From Stratiolaelaps scimitus (lineage: Eukaryota > Arthropoda > Arachnida > Mesostigmata > Laelapidae), in NCBI GenBank assembly GCA_019614645.1, contig JABWDB010000011.1, positions 1,909,501 through 1,973,500 on the forward strand: a DNA stretch of 64,000 bases. Reading direction: 5' to 3'. The translations under genes were made by a program, and so were the position numbers. The notes beneath the pieces were generated by a model, which saw only the letters and a list, made by a program, of their open reading frames with translations, did no database searches and was not told where the DNA came from. Shown piece after piece: positions 55,910 through 64,000 of the stretch. Position 1 is the first letter of the stretch, and the number at the start of each line of letters is the position of its first letter.

Positions 55910-58900
55910 CTCTCAGGAACACAGCAGCCAGCATCACCTAGCGGTACAGCGGCATACGGACGAGAGAAGATGAGCAACGATCTGTCCTTTCGATGGCGGC
56001 CGTGGTGACTTGTTGTTGGGAACGAGTCGTCGGCAGCGACCTTCGTTGCTCCACAGCGATAAATGGCTCCAGGCGATAGCGAGGAAAGGGAAATCCCCAA
56101 TTCCCCGTCAACCCCGAACTGTCTTCATGCTATCGTCGTCCACTTCCACAACACAGCTGGATGCAGGCCTGCGGGCTAGAAATCAACCGGCGTCTGCTGC
56201 TGGGATGACGTCTTGCAGCGGTACTTCTGACCGCCGTACTGGAACGACAGCGGCTGGCGACGAGAGGAGTTTGCCGAACGCGGGTGTGGGGAGAAAGTAC
56301 CGACCTCAGAAAATGACAACCCGCGTGCGCGGGTGCGACGACATCCGTCGGGCTTGATTGGTTGCTGAAAGCTTGCGCTTGCATTGTGACGAGAGAGAGA
56401 GAGAGAAATCGCTGCTGTTGGTCGTGCTAGTTTCCAATGTCGTTTCCAATGCACTCCAGTATGCTGCGTGGCGCGCTCCTGCAGCGAGAATTCGAACGTA
56501 TCCTCGAAGTACCACTTCGGGCAAGGTGGACGACTTGCCCTGTGATTTTCTCTCTCTCTCTCTCTCTCCCTCTTGCCTTGCACTAATAGTGGAGTGGTCA
56601 CTTCGAAGGTATTCTCCCAAATACCACACCCTGTCAGCGCCTCGTCGCCGCGTGAGCCAGCGGACCATTCGTAGCACTACGTGAATAGGAACAGTTCCAC
56701 CGATTCGAAACTTTCCTGAATGGATAGTGGCTGCTGCTTGTATCTGGTCGCATGAAGGAAGTTGAACTGAGATTAGACGAGTTGATTGTGGCAGTTTGAT
56801 TGGACCACTGCTAAAGCTGATTGAGATGGGCAAAGTCATCTTGTGGAGGGGCGGTGCGCGTGGTGGTTTGGAAATCATGTCGTAGTGTGCATGGGGTAGT
56901 TCGCGGGACAGTCTAGGGACGATAGCGCCATAACAGGGATATATCGAAAACAAAAGCTGTTTGGAGCTGGCTTTCGAAGCTGGCCAAGACAAAGAAACCA
57001 AAATTATGATACTGACGAGCACTGATAGAAGACGTATACGTAGGGTGCATATGTAATTTCCTCAGATTCTCAGTACCAAATCGAGCTTCATGCGATAAGC
57101 GACGAGCTGACTGTCTCTATCGAGCCGAGGTTGTTTCTGGGGCTGAGATCGGCACAAACAAGCACAAACTCGCTGCGTATCACCCTTGCCCTTTAAGGGC
57201 TGTGCCCTAACAAGCTATTAGGATTTGTATTAGGAAGAATCATACAAAATGCTTCGTTTCAGCATAACGCCTAGCGGGCGCGATCATTCCTGAATCCAAC
57301 AATATTTCTAACATTTTTCCTTCAGGTCATCTGCTCCTTTGTAGTTTTTCCAGCAAATTCAGCCACTGGTAGTAGACGTAGTGTGTTGTGGATTACCTCC
57401 CAATCATCACCTTCCTTGCTAGGCCATACAGGCTGACTGCAGCTGTCGAAAAGTCGGCGGAAACGCCGCCCAGCACTGAACACTGCACGGATACCGAAAG
57501 AACTGAGTTCCTTCGCCCCGTCACCATGAAGTGGTGAACCACTCTACGCGGCCGGAGTTGGCGGTTCGACACAGCTCCGATGACGGCTAGTGGTAGACGA
57601 GGAGAACTCCATCGTTCGTTGCTGCCCGTGCCGACGTTAAGGCGGCCACCGACCTCGTTCGTTCCGAGACTCGAACGCCTTGACGGCTTAGGCTTTCCGA
57701 CCATCCCGAGCCTCGCAGAGCCCACCCCCGCTTCTAGAGAGAGAGGGGTCGACGCAGTCGCGTGTCGGATATCCTGATAACGATGGAGACAGGGCGCGCG
57801 CAAGCCGGGGCAATTCTATCCATCCTTGAGTATGATAACGCAGAATGACGTGGGGACCCAATTGATCAAGGGTCTGCCGACCATGATGGCGACGATAAAG
57901 TTCAATATAATTAGGGTGATCATTTTGTCCTCGTGTCACTCACACCACACACACACAGTCAAGCTCCTCCAAAGATGGGTTACGGAGGAAGGCAAAGGAT
58001 GGTGGCGCAGCCGATCCAATCTGCATTCGATATCCTCGATGCGGCAAAGTCCGAGGGAGGCCCGAAAGCGTTGATGCAGCAGGACAATAAGGAAAGGACC
58101 ACCACTTGACAGAGCTCTGTGTCGCTGGTGGAGGGAGCAAGGAGGGCAAAATGCAATGGTGGTACTCAAACTGCTATAGGCATGCCGTTATCTCAGTGGG
58201 GTACGCGCTGATATCGGACCCGATAGTGATGACCAGTAGGGGAGGAGAAAGCGAACGTCTCTAGATGGACGACTTCAGTAGATCGTGCAGCGAGATTGTG
58301 ACCGATTGACCGCCCCGATCTGAGGTGGCCGCCCGGTGTACATGCAACACCTATATAGTATCTGAAGCATAGTGTTGCTTGGAGTTCCGCGTAGGTGCTA
58401 GTAACGCGTGCGTGCTCCTGTGGCCAGTGGGTGACGCGGCGAGGGAATCCTATTAATCGCCAGAGTCGTGCGTTGTCGTTGTACGGTTTAACCGAGAGTT
58501 ATCTTTACTCCGGACAAATCGATGTACATTCGCTGACCATTAGCCGCGTCTTGAGGGCGCCCCTCGAGACCCGTTACAACTGTACCGTTCGCGGTCATCG
58601 TTCAGGAAACCTGTCTGGAAACTGAAGAATTTTGCATCTGTGGAGTGAAAAATGCGATTTTTTTTCGGTGGTCCGTGTACTTCGTCTGGTGATAATTGTT
58701 ATGATTCAACCGAATTTCCCTCGGGAATGTCGCCTCTAACGCTGCTGGGACACGACCTAGAGCGCGGTGTCTCAGGCCTCGAGTTGTATTACTCGTAATT
58801 GTCCGACAATCGAGGTAAAAACGGCGTCCCCGTCGTTTTTTGAGTTTTCCGAGAACCGCCAGCACCTCCATCACCACTACCGCCGCCACCATCATCATCA

Positions 58901-59079
58901 CGGAAATTGAGTGTGAATTCGTCGAGTGTGAGAGGGGCGTGTGATAGAATTAAAATTGTGTCGACTTTCCTGTCGTCTCCTGTCTTGGGGAACTCTGCGT
59001 GTTTCCGCACTTCTTGTTCGCGACGTCTCGTGGGCCGTCTAGGGAACGTTGATGGTGCACTACCATCTTACACACACGC

Positions 59080-59110
<31 letters not shown>

Positions 59111-59720
59111 TACCGGGGTGTGGTGGTAGCAGCGACGAGGTCGGTGCCGGCGCACGGTTCCACGACTCTGCTAGAAGGAGAAGCTGAGGTACCTTCCTGC
59201 AGCCATGATGCTATGTGCGTTGTTGGCCTAGATTCTCGTGTCACAAACGTTCAAGCCGACGCTTTACGTCTGCCGCGGTCTGAAGTTTCTTCCGAGAAAA
59301 TCGCAGTGAAGTGATAACGGAACGAGGAAGACACAGTGTGAAAAAGAATGAGCTCAGTGTAATAGGGACGGCCAGATCCTCCAGCGCTGTTAGCCGGTCG
59401 GGCGGCCGGCGGTCGAGGGAAGCTGACAGCAGGCCGCGCCGACGTCAACGGATCAAGAGCAAAGGAAGCACAGCAGCGGCAGCAGCCCCCGCCACCTCCT
59501 CCTCCGCAGCCACGGCGAGCTAACGACGACATCTTCATTTTGTGCCATTGTCGTTCTTCCACCACAGTGGTGCCTGTTGGATAATCGACTTAGCCGTCGC
59601 GACTGTCGATACTCGCAGACCTAGAGAGACCGGGAGGGGGGGGTGCGATCCTGTCAGGCGACTTGAGGCGCTCACAGGCGCTGGATGGGCCACGGGTTGC
59701 GGAACGGACCGTCGGAGGCA
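55910..59720. other. No gene recognised; inverted GA/TC tracts
   Basis: A (GA)8 tract at 56391-56406 and a (TC)10 tract at 56549-56568 lie in opposite orientation about 140 bases apart and could pair. A 238-codon minus frame (56306-57022) runs through both and gives Ser/Leu and Arg/Glu runs. (CA)6 occurs at 57946-57957 and an interrupted (TA)n at 59080-59113. Between 57020 and 57400 all frames are closed. Confidence 0.5.
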
Positions 59721-59725
59721 GGGCA

Positions 59726-60195
59726 ATGGCGGTGGCCGCAATGACGGTGGTGGCCCGCCATCAACAGCCACGTCGACGCGTCCAGTGTTCATTCAGCAAC
59801 GCAACGGCGCAGTGCAAAAGAGTCAGGAGAAAAAGGAAATTCAGTGAAGAGGAGTTGCCGGGCCCTCGAGACGGTACGCAGACGACTCAAGATGAGGCAG
59901 ACAGGGAAATGGGAGTCGATCGGTCTGGAAGCAACGCGTGCCACTCCGTGCAGTACGCTCGCTCACCAGCGAGACTGGAAAAATTATTCCGCTGTGAGCG
60001 CCAGCATGTGAGTCTATGCATGCTGTGTTCTGCTGCAGTTGTCATCAGGGCGCGGAAACTCGCGAGGCGAAGCAGGCGGGCCGAAGCAGGCTTGCGTGGA
60101 GCGACGTCGCGGCAAGTGGAGGAGTGGCGAGCTACGCGAGCAGAGGAGATACGCGGGCCACGGGGGGTGGTCGCAGGGGTCTGCCGTCGTGGCCG

Positions 60196-60271
<76 letters not shown>

Positions 60272-60643
60272 ATCCGAGGCGGAACGCTCGACAGAGACCC
60301 GACGAAGTCGCGTACCACCGCTAGGCTCGTGCGCACCGTCGCCAAACAGGACCCCGTCCGTGTCTCCCGTCGAGCGCACCAACTCCCCGCTACGAAGTTC
60401 TTCTTGCCTGATCCCTTAGCAGGATCCCTAATTCTTCTCAAGCTGCTTCTGTTCTGTTTTCCTGTGTCGCGCCCGCTTTTGAAAAACGACAACGGCAGCG
60501 ACGACGACCCCCAGGTGTGGAAAGCAACTCCTCAGGCTTTCAGGCCTCCGAGCCGCCTCATGGCGCTGTTCGTTCTTAGACAGACAGGCAAAGCGAATAG
60601 CATGAGCGAGAGAGAGAGAAAGGGAGATATGGGAGAGAGGTAG
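59726..60643 (+). CDS. Longest ATG frame, 305 aa with poly-Leu
   Basis: An ATG with G at -3 and +4 opens 305 codons. In order: a basic segment with RVRRKRKFSEEE (a possible nuclear signal, about residues 33-44), an acidic Asp/Glu patch, an Arg/Ala-rich region, 25 consecutive Leu encoded by (CTG)24 plus TTG, a mixed segment with SLILLKLLLFCF, and a charged tail (MSERERKGDMGER) from a GA tract. No domain is recognised. All six frames are open through the CTG repeat, and the minus frame 59887-60492 (poly-Ser) is also long, so the repeat inflates the length. A coding CAG/CTG repeat is possible but unproven. Confidence 0.25.
60197..60268. repeat. Pure (CTG)24 trinucleotide repeat
   Basis: 72 bases of uninterrupted CTG, followed by TTG. 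On the minus strand it reads CAG, AGC or GCA (Gln, Ser or Ala). Repeats of this purity are usually young and length-variable. Confidence 0.98.
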
Positions 60644-60649
60644 TGAGCG

Positions 60650-63600
60650 AGAGCAGCGACTGTTTCGGCTGGAAGCGAAGGAACTGTTGAGGCCTAGGCA
60701 AGTTGTCAGGGGTTGTCCCGTTTTAATTTTAATAACGGACTCGATGTTGCAGAGCGAGACGTCGCCTGGCGGCGCCGTCTCGTCGAAGAAGGCCGAGACA
60801 TAGAAATAAGTAAGGAGATGAGAACGAAACCAAGCTTCAGCGCGTCTCGGAGAAGGAAGTCGGCCGTCACCACGCGACGCGGAGAAGCAGTCGAAAAGCC
60901 GGACTCGCTAGCAACGACGACGACGTGAGCCGGAGAGAGAACACAAGGCGAGCCAGGAAAAAAAGGGGAGGAATAAGGGAGCCTGGGGAGCGCATCTGTC
61001 TCGCGACATCGGGCCAGGACAAGAGAAACGACAGTGGCAAAGGAAAACTGCTCAGAAAAACGAGCAAGAGGAGAATGGTGAGCTAGACCAAGGTGGGGAC
61101 GCTTTCAGAATGGTAACAGTGAACGATGCAGCTTCGCAGCTTCGCTCGGGCCCCCCGACCCAACTCGGTTGCTGGCAAAAGCGCGAACGAACGGACCCAC
61201 AAACTAGGCGCGCTTAGGGTTACGTGTCTCCCCTCGACGGCCTGTGCTAATGAAGTGTCAAAACAGGGAGAAGACAAACAAACAACAGCCTCGAAGGAGG
61301 GCGGGTTGTACGGAGACTACGCGTGACTGCGCCGAGCGGAACGGAACAAAACACAGGAACACTGAGGGGGACGTCGACAGGGGGTCTGGACAACCGAAGC
61401 GCAGGTGAGGTCGCTTCGAATGAGCTAAGCGCGAGGCCACGAGCGCTAAACACTGAGAGCCAAGCGGTGGGATATCGTGTGGGTGACTGTAGAGCTAAAC
61501 ACTGCCTAGCCGGCGAATAGCAACGTTGCAGAGAAGAAATAGGAAAAATACCTGCTGCCAAAATCCTGATGAGGTTCGGGCAAGACACTTGGCAGCAGTG
61601 GAAAAGAATTGGCCTGACATGGTGACAGATGGAGCTGGAGTTGTGTTGAAGTTGTATAGAAATTGCCGCGAAATGGCTATGTGGAATGCGAGGACTAGAC
61701 ACTGCTTCCTAAGACGAACCCCTTAAATGTAATTTTTTTGACAAATATTTATAATATATTATCTAAAGTGAGAATTCATGCTTGGCTCAGTCTAGCGCAG
61801 ACCCCAACTCGGATGATTCTATTTATACACAAATGAAACAAAGCTTAGTTGAAAAGGCATAAAACGAGTGTGAAACGTTGGCTATCGTGCCTATAGCTCA
61901 AGGTGAAGAGATGACATGTCGGAATGACATTATCCAAAGTTTTTTTTAACGCCGTATACACGATATATCTGAGTGGCTCAGTGATGTTAGAACATGGGAA
62001 TCAACAACCAACACAATATCCGTGCTTGCGGACCCGAAGCGAAATGACGAAGTGAGAGCCACAAACGATAGAGAGGCTTGCTCGCCTGTAAAGAGCAAGA
62101 CGGCGAATTGAACATAGCTGTGAGCGAACAGACCACCGTTTGTGATTGGCGTGGATAGACACTTCGGCACCTGTTCTGCGTGAAGAGGCTCACGCACGTG
62201 TATGTTGCTTGGCTACATCTGTACATTGGCGTCGACTCGTTGAGGTCGTCACTAACGACCATCATCATCAGGGGGGGTCATCCCTATTTCATTTGTTTGC
62301 CTTGTCAGGTCCAGGCTCGAAGCGAGACATAGTAACATTTCCGTTATGCTTCGATTCTTTGCCAGGTATTAACCAAGGCTTTGCTCACAAGTATTGTACA
62401 TAACCTATGACAATACCATGCGTCGTGCATATTTCTATCTAGCGCAGGAGAGATGGGTGTCGAATTGGGCACATTGAGCATTATGGCCTTCGCTGTTGCC
62501 CGCTGACGACATGATCCGATCAACCTGGTGGTCTTGGCGACTCGTCTGTTGGGGATTTCAGCGTCGACCTCACTTGTTGTATCTCGTGCTCCCCGCTTCG
62601 CTCACTGACCTGCACTATAAGGGCTGTCCATGTTTAGCAGTAGCCGATTATAGGTCACTGGTCTATCCGACGGATTCAGATATGCTTACCGACGTATATA
62701 TGTATATATATACTAATATCAGCTGTAGTGTGCAGTCGTCCCTAAGGAGTGGACTCTCGGCGGACTGCTGGGGTTAACATTTCCCGCCGAGCGTCCCTCC
62801 CTCCCTCCTTCTATACGAAGTCGTCATTGACCATCAGCAGGACCAACGCGAGCCGGAGCCGAGCACAAACTGCCGGCTTCTACATACCGCCAGAGACAAG
62901 GTCCCGGCCAGCAGCGAGGAGAGCGAACGGCAGTGGTGTTATGCATAGCGGGGGCGGAACAAAAAAGATAATCTGCGCAGCCTGGTAGCAGCAAGCAATC
63001 CTATAGGGGAACAGCGGGTTGTTCCAGCAGGATGTCGGAAGCCTGACCTCACATTCTCCTTGAGTTCCCTTTCGTGAAGGAATATAACGGCCCGGTACAA
63101 ACGACAGACTGCCAGTGTTAGCAAATAGCTAGGTCACCTATTGCAGTATGCTGCGGTGGGACGCGCTAGGTTCGTTCCGTCCACCGGTCTTGTACCATGT
63201 CTCGCTGGATGCTCGCAGGGGATGTCTGACGCTTGCACAGAAGCGAAGCAGGCTGGCGAACATCTGAGTCAGCACGGGAAGCAACACGAAGGCAGCTTGT
63301 AACTGAAAGAAGACAAGGAGGTCTAGTGCTGGTGAGTGACGGGGATTCGACAGCGCTTCTCGTAGTGGTAGGACAGGATTACCACGGCTAAAAGCGACAG
63401 GGCCTGAACGAGGGCAGGCCTGAATACGAGAGGGAGGCGGCACCGCGAAGCCAAGCGATGTGGGACACCTGGGAAAGTAGGACCTGGCGGCGGCGGCGGC
63501 GGCCTCAGAGGAAACATAGGCCTGACATGGCCGCACAGGTGCCGCAGGGCTTCGCTGCCGTTAATACGATTAGACCTTCGCGCTACGTCCGCGAGCCGCC

Positions 63601-63880
63601 GGCCGCCCTACCATGTTTAATAGGGCAGTGCCGGTCGCCTCGTTCGCTGCCGCGACGGCGGAGTTTCGCGGCATGTAGCAGCGGTTTCGATGTCGACTTC
63701 GCTCGCGCTGTGTGTGCGCACTACTGCACGACGTCCTGGTGGTTCCCGTGGTAAGCCCAATGGCGGTGGCAGCTCGCTCGGCAGCAGGTGAGCGACGTCA
63801 AAGTTAACAACAAGGAGCGGCGACCTAACGGCGCTCGCGAGGCCGAGACGACGGGCCGCTTGTCTGACCGACTCGATGGC
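60650..63880. other. No gene recognised
   Basis: Mixed DNA with an AT-rich patch at 61725-61790, an interrupted TA tract near 62695-62712, and GCG-type runs at 63486-63503. Frames 61247-61702 minus and 63138-63536 minus are Arg/Ser/Pro-rich. CAG|GTGAG strings occur at 61402 and 63785 on the plus strand. Confidence 0.5.
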
Positions 63881-63899
63881 GTTGTATGCGAAGCTATCC

Positions 63900-63912
63900 G
63901 GGGGGGGGGGGG
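63900..63912. repeat. G13 homopolymer
   Basis: The longest G run in the window, followed by further GGGG blocks to 63972. It could form a G-quadruplex and is also a likely place for sequencing-length error. Confidence 0.95.
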
Positions 63913-64000
63913 TACAGGGGAACAGATAGCTCCCGCGTGAGTGGGAGGAACAACGTAGGCAGGGGGAGGGGGAACATTGATAGAGGATGGAGACGAGAAA

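Noticed and set aside
56306..57022. A 238-codon minus-strand frame
   Set aside because: It crosses two dinucleotide tracts that inflate its length and is otherwise unremarkable.
57662..57680. A B-box-like GTTCGAGTC on the minus strand
   Set aside because: No A box or acceptor-stem complement is present around it.
1..64000. CRISPR array, prophage, operon or biosynthetic cluster
   Set aside because: No regularly spaced identical repeats, no adjacent same-strand gene strings and no recognisable bacterial protein family were seen.

Overview
This 64 kb window looks like nuclear DNA of a eukaryote, and I recognise no gene in it by homology. Base composition is near-balanced to GC-rich, with short AT-rich islands. 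Microsatellites are everywhere: (GA/TC)n, (TA)n, a pure (CTG)24 and (CG)n. G or C homopolymers of 8 to 13 bases are also frequent. There are no closely packed long reading frames, no Shine-Dalgarno-spaced gene pairs and no operon-like strings, which argues against a bacterial or phage origin. (TA)n tracts broken by TGTA and framed by GC-rich DNA, together with abundant (TC)n, remind me of coccidian (Sarcocystidae) intergenic or intronic DNA. Other GC-balanced eukaryotes such as brown algae or hymenopterans would also fit, so the lineage is a weak inference.

Layout. 0-3 kb: nondescript DNA with two short tandem duplications (about 1580 and 2185). 3-14 kb: an AT island with a perfect 30-bp palindrome (3468), an ATG reading frame with a good initiation context (5413), a (TA)18 tract (7671), a GC-rich low-complexity block (9.9-11.9 kb) and a second AT island holding a 64-bp near-perfect palindrome (13171). 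14-26 kb: mostly featureless, with two hairpins closed by GAGA loops (16497 and 24372). 26-35 kb: an open frame interrupted by one TGA (26725-27642), and further ATG frames at 31391 and 34385. 35-48 kb: several microsatellites and a frameshifted coding-like stretch that may be a retroelement remnant (43490-44417). 48-64 kb: short coding-like frames, an ATG frame predicting two C-terminal hydrophobic segments (54365), and the longest ATG frame (59726-60643), which runs through (CTG)24.

Most long open stretches are open on both strands at once, as GC-rich DNA with few stop codons will be. All protein calls are therefore low-confidence candidates for exons or decayed genes, and I cannot describe how any genes work together. 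By eye I found no tRNA, rRNA, CRISPR array, intact transposase or convincing pathway. The signals most worth testing are the hairpins and palindromes, the cluster of CAG|GTGAG splice-like sites all on the + strand, the retroelement-like remnant and the 26.7-27.6 kb frame.
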